A DNA stretch of 64,000 nucleotides from Corynebacterium ammoniagenes DSM 20306. GTDB lineage: Bacteria; Actinomycetota; Actinomycetes; Mycobacteriales; Mycobacteriaceae. The notes under the pieces were generated by a model. That model saw nothing but the letters and a program-made list of their open reading frames with translations, was not told the origin of the DNA and searched no databases. The DNA is taken from assembly GCF_001941425.1 (NCBI RefSeq), contig NZ_CP009244.1, positions 2,666,001 to 2,730,000 of the forward strand. Direction: 5' to 3'. A program made the translations under genes and the position numbers. Shown piece by piece: positions 55,054-63,481 of the stretch (its first letter is position 1; every line of letters starts with the position of its first letter).

Positions 55054-55836
55054 TTACTTAGAGCAGAACTTCTCGGCGAGGGCACGTGATTGGTTCGCCA
55101 ATAGTGATACATCAGCGGCGATGAGTGCGAAGTCGACACCGGCATCGAGGTAGGCCTGGGCTTGTTCTAAGTTGAAGGCGTTGACGCCAACAAATTTATT
55201 AGCGTCCTTGGCCTTCTTGATGGTCGAATTAACAGCGTCGAGAACATCAGGGTGCTGCTGCTGACCGATAAGTCCCATCGAGGCTGCCAGGTCAGACGGG
55301 CCGATAAAGACCGCGTCGACGCCATCCACGGCGAGGATCTCATCTGCATTAGCGACTGCTGCGGCGGATTCAATCTGGACGGTCAGGCTGACGGTCTCAC
55401 TCGCGGTGGTGAGGTAGTTCGGCACGGCATTCCAGCGAGAAGAACGCGCTAGGGCAGAGCCCACACCGCGCACGCCGCGAGGAGGGTAGTGCATTGCCGC
55501 AACGGCTGCTTCAGCTTCCTGGGCGGTATCCACCATCGGGATCATCAAATTTTGAGCTCCCAAGTCCAGGTACTGCTTAATCAGCACGGTGTCATTGACC
55601 GGTAAACGCACCACTGGGGTGGCGTCATAGGCGCTGACCGCACGCAGCAGACCCGTGATGGTCTCCAGCGAGTAAGGGGAGTGCTCACCATCGATAAGCG
55701 TCCAATCAAAACCCGCGGAGGCAACGATTTCTGCTGCGACTTCGGAACCGGATGAGATCCACATGCCCACTTGGGCACGAGAGGCATCGGCAAGCTGTGC
55801 GCTAAAGGTCTGGGGAAGATTTACTGGAAACGACAT
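55054..55836 (-). CDS. hpaI: HpcH/HpaI aldolase (4-hydroxy-2-oxoheptane-1,7-dioate aldolase)
   Basis: A 260-aa class II pyruvate aldolase. Motifs are GFDWTLIDGEHSPYSLETITGLL, VVRLPVNDTVLIKQYLDLGAQNLMIPMVDTAQEA and DAVFIGPSDLAASMG, carrying the metal-binding Glu and Asp. It splits 4-hydroxy-2-oxoheptanedioate to pyruvate and succinate semialdehyde, the last step of homoprotocatechuate meta-cleavage. Its ATG lies 16 bases inside the hpaH 3' end, with AGGAGC as ribosome site. Confidence 0.9.
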   Translation of the reverse strand: MSFPVNLPQTFSAQLADASRAQVGMWISSGSEVAAEIVASAGFDWTLIDGEHSPYSLETITGLLRAVSAYDATPVVRLPVNDTVLIKQYLDLGAQNLMIPMVDTAQEAEAAVAAMHYPPRGVRGVGSALARSSRWNAVPNYLTTASETVSLTVQIESAAAVANADEILAVDGVDAVFIGPSDLAASMGLIGQQQHPDVLDAVNSTIKKAKDANKFVGVNAFNLEQAQAYLDAGVDFALIAADVSLLANQSRALAEKFCSK

Positions 55837-56606
55837 GTGATTGCTCCTAGGTCACCATAATCGGCATGGACGGTATCGCCGGGGTAGACCCACATTGGCT
55901 TGGTAAAGGAACCAGCCAAAATGATCTCTCCAGCCTTGAGGGTTTCGCCGTGGGCGTGCAGTTTATTCGCCAACCAGGCCACGCCCATGGCTGGGTGGTT
56001 GAGTACCGCTGCAGCAACGCCGGTGTCTTCGATGGATTCATTGCGGTAGAGCAGTGCTGAGACCCAGCGCAGATCCACGGCATCTGGTGCCACGGGGTTG
56101 CCGCCATAGACCATCGCGCCCAGCGCAGCGTTATCAGAGATGGTGTCCACGATGGTGCGGCCTTCCATCTCAATGCGCGAGGACAAGATTTCTAGCGCGG
56201 GAACAACGTATTCGGTCGCGCGCAGCACATCGAAGATATTGACGTTGGGACCGCTCAGGTCTTCTTTGAGCACGAAGGCAAGCTCGACTTCAATGCGCAC
56301 GTTGGAAAACTGTTCGTGCTCAATAATCGATCCGTTTTCAAAGATTTGGTCTTCAAAAATCGCACCGTAGTCAGGTTCGGTAATGCCGGTGGCTTCCTGC
56401 ATCACCTTCGAGGTCAGACCAATCTTGCGGCCCACGAGCCTACCGCCCGCCTCAATTTTGCGCTGGACCCATTGGCCCTGGACCGCGTAGGAATCTTCCA
56501 CGGTCATATCCGGGTAGGTCGCGGTCAGCCGCGGAATCATGGTGCGGTTATTCTCGGCGTCATGCAGCTGTTCTGCGATATCTTCTAACTGCTTGTCAGA
56601 AAGCAT
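55821..56606 (-). CDS. hpaH: 2-oxo-hept-4-ene-1,7-dioate hydratase HpaH
   Basis: A 261-aa hydratase of the FAH/MhpD superfamily: [71 protein letters not shown]. It hydrates the oxo-heptenedioate before aldol cleavage by HpaI. AGGAGAAA lies about 10 nt before ATG 56606; the long upstream extension of the frame (to 56897) is an antisense shadow of hpaD. It overlaps hpaI by 16 bases. Confidence 0.9.
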   Translation of the reverse strand: MLSDKQLEDIAEQLHDAENNRTMIPRLTATYPDMTVEDSYAVQGQWVQRKIEAGGRLVGRKIGLTSKVMQEATGITEPDYGAIFEDQIFENGSIIEHEQFSNVRIEVELAFVLKEDLSGPNVNIFDVLRATEYVVPALEILSSRIEMEGRTIVDTISDNAALGAMVYGGNPVAPDAVDLRWVSALLYRNESIEDTGVAAAVLNHPAMGVAWLANKLHAHGETLKAGEIILAGSFTKPMWVYPGDTVHADYGDLGAITCRFQ

Positions 56607-56639
56607 AATCAGGTTTCTCCTGGTAGGTAGAAAGGGGAC

Positions 56640-56668
56640 AAGCCCAAGCGAGATACCCGCCTGGGCTT
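56640..56668. repeat. hairpin between hpaD and hpaH
   Basis: AAGCCCAAG (56640-56648) and CCTGGGCTT (56660-56668) form a 9-bp stem with one G-U type mismatch around an 11-nt loop. The T-tract is on the + strand, so within the operon it is more likely an RNA processing or stability element than a terminator. Confidence 0.45.
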
Positions 56669-56686
56669 TTCGATGTCGCTGCGGGC

Positions 56687-57763
56687 TTAAAGCTGGTGAC
56701 CCAACTTGTACTCGCCCTGCTTCCACTCGGGCAGTTCTTCTTCGTCTTCTGGTCGAGTGTAGGAGAAACCATCGGCGCCGATGGTCTTTTCCATTTCGGA
56801 TGCATCCGAGCGCTCTACTAATGGCTGGATATTGCCATCGAGGTCCAGAACGCGGGAGCCGTCGGTGTACCAGGAAGGTACAACTGGGGTTCCCCACCAG
56901 TCACGACGCTGGTTGTCGTGAACGTCCCAGTGCACGGCTGGGTTGTCTGGGTCGCCGGTGTAGTAGTCCTGGGTGTAGACCTCCACGCGGTGTCCGTCTG
57001 GATCGCGCAGGTAGAGGTAGTAAGCGTTGGATACGCCGTGGCGGCCTGGGCCGCGCTCGATGGCATCCGACTTGCGCAGTGCACCGAGCTTGTCGCAGAT
57101 AGCGATGATGTTGTGCTTTTCGTGCGTTGCGAAAGCGATGTGGTGCATACGTGGACCATTGCCACCGGTCATTGCGGTGTCATGCACGGTTGGCTTGCGG
57201 CGCATCCACGCAGCGTAGACGGTTCCTTCGGAATCCCGGATGTCTTCGGTAACGCGGAAGCCCAGGTCTTCCATGTAGTCGACGGCCTTTGGCACATCAG
57301 GAGTGATCTGGTTGAAGTGGTCCAAGCGCACCAGGGCACCTGGGATGTGGGCATCGTACGCCCATGCGAGGCGCTCACGGTGCTCAACGTCGTAGAAGAA
57401 CTCGTATGGGAAGCCCATGGGATCGACCACGCGCACGGAGTCACCAATGCCGCGGGTGAAGCCTTCTGGGTTACGGCGAACTTCGCAGCCACGTGCTTCG
57501 TAGAAAGCAACAGCCTTGTCCAGATCCTCAGGGGAGCGAACGCGGTAAGAAAATGCTGCTACCGCTGGGGTCTCACCCTTGCGCAGGACTAGGTTGTGGT
57601 GGATGAACTCTTCGTAGGTACGAAGGTAGAGCGCTTCCTCATCTTCGTGGGTGACGACGAGGCCGAGGGTATCAACGTAGAACTCGCGAGACTTGGCAAG
57701 GTCAGTGACGATGATTTCCATGTATGCACAGCGCAGAATATCTGGGGCCTGTACTTCAGTCAT
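56687..57763 (-). CDS. hpaD: 3,4-dihydroxyphenylacetate (homoprotocatechuate) 2,3-dioxygenase HpaD
   Basis: A 358-aa extradiol dioxygenase of the type I (vicinal-oxygen-chelate) family, as in Brevibacterium and Arthrobacter. The metal ligands fit His149 (VRLDHFNQ), His208 (MHHIAF) and Glu261 (HRVEVYTQDYYTG). It cleaves homoprotocatechuate to 5-carboxymethyl-2-hydroxymuconate semialdehyde. Type I HpaD differs from the unrelated E. coli HpaD. Closely follows hpaE with GGAGTC upstream. Confidence 0.92.
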   Translation of the reverse strand: MTEVQAPDILRCAYMEIIVTDLAKSREFYVDTLGLVVTHEDEEALYLRTYEEFIHHNLVLRKGETPAVAAFSYRVRSPEDLDKAVAFYEARGCEVRRNPEGFTRGIGDSVRVVDPMGFPYEFFYDVEHRERLAWAYDAHIPGALVRLDHFNQITPDVPKAVDYMEDLGFRVTEDIRDSEGTVYAAWMRRKPTVHDTAMTGGNGPRMHHIAFATHEKHNIIAICDKLGALRKSDAIERGPGRHGVSNAYYLYLRDPDGHRVEVYTQDYYTGDPDNPAVHWDVHDNQRRDWWGTPVVPSWYTDGSRVLDLDGNIQPLVERSDASEMEKTIGADGFSYTRPEDEEELPEWKQGEYKLGHQL

Positions 57764-57814
57764 GATGACTCCTTGGGATTAAAAAAGGGGAGAGGTGAAA
57801 GGAGAAGGGTTAAA

Positions 57815-59329
57815 TTAGTCAGTCTGCTTGCCGAAGACTGGGTTATGTACTTCGCCGAGGTTGATGTGAACAGCCTGCTGGTCGGTGTAGAAGTCAATGG
57901 AGCGGTAGCCACCCTCATGGCCAAGACCGGATGCCTTCACGCCACCGAATGGGGTACGCAGGTCACGTACGTTATTGGAGTTCAACCAGACCATGCCCGC
58001 TTCCACGTTTTGTGCGAAGTTGTGGGAACGCTTCAGATCCGAAGTCCAGATGTACGCAGCCAGGCCGTACTTGGTGTTATTAGCCAGCTCCAGCGCTTCT
58101 TCATCGGTGTCGAATGGGGTAATTGCTACGACAGGGCCGAAGATTTCTTCCTGGAAGATGCGTGCTTCTGGGTCCACGTCAACGAAGACAGTGGGCTGGA
58201 CGAAGTTGCCCTCTGGGAACTCTTCCGGACGCTCGCCGCCAGCAACCAGCTTGGCTTCTTGCTTACCAATCTCGATGTAGGAGGTGACCTTTTCGTAGTG
58301 CTCTGGGTGAACCAGTGCGCCGACCTCGGTCTTCGGATCGGAAGGCAGACCAACCTTGACGCGCTTTGCCTGCGCTGCGTAGCGCTCGACGAACTCGTCG
58401 TAGATGCCGCGCTGAACCAGGATGCGTGCGCCAGCGGTGCAACGCTCACCGTTAAGGGAGAAGACACCGAAGATGGTGGCATCGATAGCTGCTTCTAGGT
58501 CAGCGTCATCGAAGACAACCGCTGGGGACTTGCCGCCCAATTCCATGGACAGGCCCTTGAGGTAAGGAGCTGCGTTGCCGAAAATGATCTGGCCGGTGCG
58601 GGATTCACCGGTAAAGGAAATCAGTGGGACCTCTGGGTGCTTAACCAGGGAGTCACCAGCGTAGCCTTCTTCACCGTAGCCATTGACCAGGTTGAATACG
58701 CCCTTTGGCAGGCCTGCTTCTTCGAAGATGCCAGCCCACAGCTGTGCCGACAGTGGGGTAAATTCTGCTGGCTTCAGCACGACCGAGTTACCGGTAGCAA
58801 TAGCTGGCGCCAGCTTCCAGGACTCAAGCATGAATGGGGTATTCCATGGCGTAATCAGACCAGCAACACCGATTGGCTTGCGGTTGACGTAGTTGATCTG
58901 GCGGCCAGGAACCTTATAAGCATCATCCGCCTGAGCGACGATCAGGTCAGAGAAGAAGCGGAAGTTTTCTGCCGCGCGACGTGCCTGACCAGTGGCCTGG
59001 GTAATAGGCAGGCCGGAGTCGAAAGACTCCCAGGATGCCAAGACATCGGCGCGGGATTCGACAACATCAGCAATTTTGTCCAGAACGCGGGCGCGCTCGC
59101 GAGGCAGCATGGATGACCATGGGCCGTTTTTGAATGCATCGTTTGCAGCGGCTACGGCCTTGTCAATATCTTCTGGCTTGCCGGATGCAGCCTTGATGTA
59201 GGGCTTGTTGGTGACAGGGTCGATGACCTCGAACTCATCACCATCGATGGAAGGAACGAATTCGCCGTTGATGTAGTGAAGAATCTTCTCTGGCAGATCC
59301 TGTGGCTTTGCAGCATCGTTATTAGTCAT
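57815..59329 (-). CDS. hpaE: 5-carboxymethyl-2-hydroxymuconate semialdehyde dehydrogenase HpaE
   Basis: A 504-aa aldehyde dehydrogenase. Catalytic Glu is in MELGGKSPAVVFDDADLEAA, Cys in NGERCTAGARILVQ, and the end HINLGEVHNPVFGKQ with FKNGPWSSMLPRERARVLDKIADVVE resembles HpaE. It oxidises the ring-cleavage semialdehyde to the diacid. AAAGGAGCT precedes the ATG; the gene follows the GntR regulator by 35 bp. Confidence 0.9.
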   Translation of the reverse strand: MTNNDAAKPQDLPEKILHYINGEFVPSIDGDEFEVIDPVTNKPYIKAASGKPEDIDKAVAAANDAFKNGPWSSMLPRERARVLDKIADVVESRADVLASWESFDSGLPITQATGQARRAAENFRFFSDLIVAQADDAYKVPGRQINYVNRKPIGVAGLITPWNTPFMLESWKLAPAIATGNSVVLKPAEFTPLSAQLWAGIFEEAGLPKGVFNLVNGYGEEGYAGDSLVKHPEVPLISFTGESRTGQIIFGNAAPYLKGLSMELGGKSPAVVFDDADLEAAIDATIFGVFSLNGERCTAGARILVQRGIYDEFVERYAAQAKRVKVGLPSDPKTEVGALVHPEHYEKVTSYIEIGKQEAKLVAGGERPEEFPEGNFVQPTVFVDVDPEARIFQEEIFGPVVAITPFDTDEEALELANNTKYGLAAYIWTSDLKRSHNFAQNVEAGMVWLNSNNVRDLRTPFGGVKASGLGHEGGYRSIDFYTDQQAVHINLGEVHNPVFGKQTD

Positions 59330-59364
59330 ATTGAGCTCCTTTTTCTAGTGTGACGTGGAAACTG

Positions 59365-60042
59365 TCAGTTTTCTTGGGGGTTTTCGGAATTCAAACGCTG
59401 GCGGTAGGTAATCGAAGTTTTCAATCGGTGGTCACGGGCTTGCGACTCGATGTAGAAGGCATCAGCTTGCGCTTCGATGAGTGCTACCAATCTTTCGTGT
59501 TCTTCCACTGACTGCTGGGCGCGGTGTGGCACATAGCGAAAAGTGGAAACGCGGAAGTATTCAAGGTTGTCCCATTCATCGAAAAGCAATTGCACCAACC
59601 TGGAATTCGTGCACTTGCTAAACAACACCTGGTGAAAAGCTTTATTTAATTGTGTGAACTCGACCGGGTCGAAATCCTGGAGAAGGTCCCGCATCTTTTG
59701 GTTAATCGAGCGAGCCTTGGCTAAATCCGAAGATTTCAGCTGCGGGGCAGACAGGGCAGTGGCTCTACCTTCTAATACCGCGATGGTCTCCATCGTTTCG
59801 AAGTACACATCTTGGTTGTAAGTAGAAACCCGCGCGCCTACGTTGCGTTCATAGGTGACCAAGCCCTCGGCCTCGAGCTGCCGGATGGCCTCGCGCACCG
59901 GGACGACACTGACTTCGAGTGCCTCGGCGATGGTGGAAAGAACCAACCGGTAACCAGGCTCATATTCGCGGGTGCGGATCTTTTCCCGAATCCACGCATA
60001 AGCCTGTTCCGCCTTGGAGCGACTAGCCGTTTGTGTTGGCAT
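59365..60042 (-). CDS. GntR-family (FCD) regulator of the hpa operon
   Basis: A 225-aa GntR regulator. The N-terminal winged HTH reads KAEQAYAWIREKIRTREYEPGYRLVLSTIAEALEVSVVPVREAIRQLEAEGLV; the C-terminal helical FCD domain (about 85-215) would bind the effector. It is the second gene of the hpa operon; its ATG lies 20 bases inside the hpaG 3' end, so it is probably cotranscribed and may autoregulate. Likely operators are the ATATA-centred palindromes at 61575-61596 and 63328-63339 (inference). Confidence 0.82.
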   Translation of the reverse strand: MPTQTASRSKAEQAYAWIREKIRTREYEPGYRLVLSTIAEALEVSVVPVREAIRQLEAEGLVTYERNVGARVSTYNQDVYFETMETIAVLEGRATALSAPQLKSSDLAKARSINQKMRDLLQDFDPVEFTQLNKAFHQVLFSKCTNSRLVQLLFDEWDNLEYFRVSTFRYVPHRAQQSVEEHERLVALIEAQADAFYIESQARDHRLKTSITYRQRLNSENPQEN

Positions 60043-61543
60043 TCGACTTCGCAACATTCTCAGCTGGGTTCGGCACCGGGTTGGACTCGAGGTACGCCTG
60101 GTAGGCCTCCTTGTTCTTGCCCGTTGGTGGGAAAAGCCCATCCAGGCTTTCGCCCTCGGCCACGCGAGCTGCTACCCACTCATCCTCGTGTTCCTTCTTC
60201 AAGGCTGCATCCACAACCTCTTCTGCGATATCCCGTGGGATAACAAGAACACCATCATCATCGCCAACGATGATGTCACCAGGCTGTACGGCAACTCCAC
60301 CGCAGGCAATGGTGATATCGGAATCCCATGGCACGTGCTTGCGGCCGAGAACCGAAGGGTGTGGGCCTTGGCTAAAGACTGGCAGGCCAATGCGCTTTAC
60401 TTCTTCATAATCGCGCACCGCACCGTCGGTGACCACGCCCGCTGCCTTATTGGCCTGGGCACGCAGCGCCAAGATATCGCCCAAGGTGCCAGCTTCGCGT
60501 GCGCTGCGGGCTTCGATGACGATAACTTCATCTTCGCGTACGGAGTCAAAGACTGCCTTTTGCTCATTGAGTCCACCGCCGTGTGCCTTAAATAGGTCTG
60601 GGCGGAAAGGAATAAAGCGCAAGGTGCGTGCCACACCGACTAGCTTGGTGTCAGTGGTTTGTGGGAAGACACCTTCGATGAAGCAATCCACGTTGCCACG
60701 GTTGCGCAACTGCGCGGATAGACCTGCGGTTGGTGCCGCCTGCAGCTTCGCTTTCAGCTCTGCGGGCAAGCTCTGCTTATCTTCGACCGGTGGTAGTCCT
60801 GCGGACTCACGGTCACCGAAAGCGTCTTCACGCTGCTTGTCATCGACATTCGGCAACATGCCCACTGCTGGGTCAAAGGAGGCCTCCACCTCAGTGACCG
60901 TGGTCTTCAACCGACCTGAGCTCACGCCACCAGGAACGTCAACTTCAACCTCCACGACATCACCGGGAACAATCACGGTGGAACCAGCTGGAGTACCGGT
61001 CAAGATAATATCGCCAGTTTCCAAGGTCATGTGTTGTGAAAGGTCCGCGACAAACTGTGCGAGCGGGAAGATGAGGTCGTCATCAGACGTGCCATCTTCC
61101 TGCACAATTTCACCGTTAACCCAGGTGCGCAAACGCAAGCCCTTGGGGTCAATGCTTTGTGCATCGATAAGCTCTGGGCCAATTGGGGTGTAACCATCGC
61201 GCGACTTGGAACGGGTATTAGAACCCTTATCCTGCGCACGGTAGTCATATAAGCCAATGTCATTGGATGCAGTTACATAAGCAACGTGCTCCCATGCTTC
61301 ATCGAGAGAGACATTGCGTGCCGGCTTGCCGATGACCAATGCGACTTCACCTTCAAACGCCAGCAGCTCAGTGCCCGCTGGACGTTCTACAACGCCGCCA
61401 GATTCTGCGAGAGTACTGGTCGCTTTGATGAAGTAGCTCGGATACTTAGGCCGGCGTCCACGTTGTGCCGCCCGGGACTCAAAAGCCACATGGACGGCAA
61501 TCATTTTGCCCGGATTATCCGGGAGGAACGAAGGAACAGCCAC
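60023..61543 (-). CDS. hpaG: fusion: FAH-type HpaG isomerase/decarboxylase plus RraA-like domain
   Basis: A 506-aa two-domain enzyme. The N-terminal ~240 residues are a fumarylacetoacetate-hydrolase-like domain of the HpaG type (YFIKATSTLAESGG, FEGEVALVIGK, NDIGLYDYRAQDKGSNTRSKSRDGYTPIGP, GDIILTGTPAGS). After a charged linker, residues ~280-460 are an RraA/HMG-aldolase-like domain (AAGVVTDGAVRDYEEVKRIGLP; GGVAVQPGDIIVGDDDGVLVIP). The expected step is decarboxylation/isomerisation of the oxo-heptene-tricarboxylate. E. coli HpaG instead has two FAH domains. GAAAGGA lies 7 nt before GTG 61543; longer starts at 61564 or 61591 are possible. Confidence 0.85.
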   Translation of the reverse strand: MAVPSFLPDNPGKMIAVHVAFESRAAQRGRRPKYPSYFIKATSTLAESGGVVERPAGTELLAFEGEVALVIGKPARNVSLDEAWEHVAYVTASNDIGLYDYRAQDKGSNTRSKSRDGYTPIGPELIDAQSIDPKGLRLRTWVNGEIVQEDGTSDDDLIFPLAQFVADLSQHMTLETGDIILTGTPAGSTVIVPGDVVEVEVDVPGGVSSGRLKTTVTEVEASFDPAVGMLPNVDDKQREDAFGDRESAGLPPVEDKQSLPAELKAKLQAAPTAGLSAQLRNRGNVDCFIEGVFPQTTDTKLVGVARTLRFIPFRPDLFKAHGGGLNEQKAVFDSVREDEVIVIEARSAREAGTLGDILALRAQANKAAGVVTDGAVRDYEEVKRIGLPVFSQGPHPSVLGRKHVPWDSDITIACGGVAVQPGDIIVGDDDGVLVIPRDIAEEVVDAALKKEHEDEWVAARVAEGESLDGLFPPTGKNKEAYQAYLESNPVPNPAENVAKSNANTNG

Positions 61544-61574
61544 GAAGAATTCCTTTCTGCTCATTGCTATTTGA

Positions 61575-61596
61575 CTCAAATCGTATATCATTTGAG
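61575..61596. promoter_or_regulatory. inverted repeat between hpaG and the MHS transporter, candidate GntR operator
   Basis: CTCAAAT (61575-61581) and ATTTGAG (61590-61596) are perfect 7-bp arms around CGTATATC. Its core, ATGATATACGAT on the minus strand, resembles ATCATATATGAT before mobA. It lies in the divergent gap and could control both sides. Confidence 0.62.
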
Positions 61597-61669
61597 AACA
61601 TTGGGCAAGTGGGTCACCTCACAAATGTCTAGATAGTACAAGCAGCACCACAACTCGAAAGGGGTTTTA

Positions 61670-63043
61670 ATGACCTCGACAGCAACAGGTACCGGCCCCA
61701 CCGGCATCTCCGGCCGTGAACGCCGAAGAGTCCTTGCGGCTACCACCATCGGCACAGCCATTGAGTGGTACGACTATTTCCTCTATGCCGCGGTCGCCGG
61801 CATGGTCTTCAACCAAGTGATGTTTGGCCCGCTGGAAGGCGGCATGGCCAGCATTATTGCCTTCCTCACGGTTGGCATTTCCTTCCTTTTCCGCCCGCTT
61901 GGCGCGTTCCTCGCTGGCCACTTAGGTGACCGACTCGGACGCCGCTTTGTTCTCATGGTGACCTTGTTTGCCATGGGCGGCGCAACCACTTTGATCGGTG
62001 TGCTGCCAACTTATGAAACGCTCGGCTATTGGGCTCCGCTACTGCTGATTTTGCTGCGCGTTGTCCAGGGCATTTCGGCCGGCGGCGAGTGGGGCTCTGC
62101 AGTCCTGCTCGCGGTCGAGCACGCGCCGAATGAAAAGCGCGGCATGTTCGGTGCTGGCCCCCAAATTGGTGTACCACTTGGACTGCTTTTATCTTCTGGC
62201 GTTTTGTCCGTCATGGACTTGATTGCTCCTGGCGACGCTTTCATGCAGTGGGGCTGGCGCGTGCCATTCCTGCTGTCCATCGCTTTGGTCGCAGTCGGTT
62301 ACTTCGTGCGCATGGGCGTCGATGAATCCCCAGTCTTCGAAGAGATGGCCGAGCGCAAGGAAGTCGAAACCGAAAACCCTGCGAAGGTACTGTTTAAGCG
62401 CTTCACCCCGCTGGTTATCGTCGCGGCATTAGTCTTCGCTGGCAACGGCACCGTGGGATACATGACCACCGGTGGCTACATCCAGTCTTATGCCTCCAAC
62501 CCGGATGGCCCCGTGGGACTAGATCGCGGTGACGTGCTCAACGCCGTGACTGTCTCCGCTGTCACCTGGATGCTATTTACGCTGTTCGCCGGCTATATCT
62601 CTGACAAGATTGGCCGCCGCACCACCTATCTCATCGGCTTTGTTCTCCAGGCCATTGCTGCAGCTGCCCTATTCCCACTGGTCAACACCGGCAACCTGGG
62701 CTTGCTCTACTTTGCACTGGTCGCGCTCACCGTTGGCTTGGGCCTTACCTACGGCCAGCAGTCCGCGATGTACGCCGAGCTATTCCCGGCTTCCATTCGC
62801 GCCAGTGGCGTTTCTATTACCTACGCGCTGGGCTCCATCCTGGGCGGTGCTTTCGCTCCGATGATCGCCGCCGCACTCGTGGAATCCACGGGAACCACCA
62901 CGGCCGTGTCCATCTACTTAGTCTCCGCCTGCATCATCGGCTTTATCTGTGCATTCCTCCTGCGTGAGCGTAAGGGAATTCCACTGTCTACCGACCACGA
63001 AGAGGAGCAGGCAACCAACCACTTCATCTTCAGCAAGAGCTAA
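61670..63043 (+). CDS. MHS-family MFS transporter, probable hydroxyphenylacetate-type uptake
   Basis: A 457-aa, 12-helix metabolite:H+ symporter: AIEWYDYFLYAAVAGMVF, GHLGDRLGRRFVLMVT, GISAGGEWGSAVLLAVEHAP. It is related to the transporter at 12682-14013. It diverges from the hpa operon across an operator-like repeat, so its substrate is probably hydroxyphenylacetate, homoprotocatechuate or hydroxybenzoate (inference). AAAGGGG lies 5 nt before the ATG. Confidence 0.78.
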   Translation: MTSTATGTGPTGISGRERRRVLAATTIGTAIEWYDYFLYAAVAGMVFNQVMFGPLEGGMASIIAFLTVGISFLFRPLGAFLAGHLGDRLGRRFVLMVTLFAMGGATTLIGVLPTYETLGYWAPLLLILLRVVQGISAGGEWGSAVLLAVEHAPNEKRGMFGAGPQIGVPLGLLLSSGVLSVMDLIAPGDAFMQWGWRVPFLLSIALVAVGYFVRMGVDESPVFEEMAERKEVETENPAKVLFKRFTPLVIVAALVFAGNGTVGYMTTGGYIQSYASNPDGPVGLDRGDVLNAVTVSAVTWMLFTLFAGYISDKIGRRTTYLIGFVLQAIAAAALFPLVNTGNLGLLYFALVALTVGLGLTYGQQSAMYAELFPASIRASGVSITYALGSILGGAFAPMIAAALVESTGTTTAVSIYLVSACIIGFICAFLLRERKGIPLSTDHEEEQATNHFIFSKS

Positions 63044-63067
63044 TAACCTGCTCTGATTAACCTTCAG

Positions 63068-63105
63068 CCCTGCTGGTATCCACATGCGATATCAGCAGGG
63101 TTTTT
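63068..63105 (+). terminator. intrinsic terminator after the MHS transporter
   Basis: CCCTGCTGGTATC (63068-63080) pairs with GATATCAGCAGGG (63088-63100) with one G-U pair and is followed by TTTTT. Confidence 0.9.
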
Positions 63106-63327
63106 GTTATGGCCGTACTACGGCGCTACGACGCCGCTTTCAAACCCCACGTAAGACGGTAATTTCGCCACTGCAAACGCACTATCCGAGCGCTAAAACA
63201 TGTGAACCACAACACCGTCGCGCTCCACACGGGAATTCGTGGAAGGTCGGAGATACCAGCGGCTTTGTAAACTAGCCCGGCATTTTCTTCCCCTGTCAGC
63301 TAGGCCACTATTGCCCGAAGTCGCAAT

Positions 63328-63339
63328 ATCATATATGAT
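63328..63339. promoter_or_regulatory. ATCATATATGAT palindrome upstream of the mobA-like gene
   Basis: A perfect 12-bp palindrome 142 bp before the start codon, in the 376-bp gap 63106-63481, which has no gene. It resembles the core of the hpaG-side repeat at 61575-61596. The gap also holds a run of nine C (63434-63442). Confidence 0.55.
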
Positions 63340-63481
63340 TCACGGCATAGGGTCTACGTCACAACCTCGACAATGCTTAGTTAGCAGTCACGTTTGTCGC
63401 GTTGAAGTCTCACAAATCATCACACACGGAACACCCCCCCCCGTATAGAGATTTACTCATTTAGCGCTGAAGGAGAGCCAC

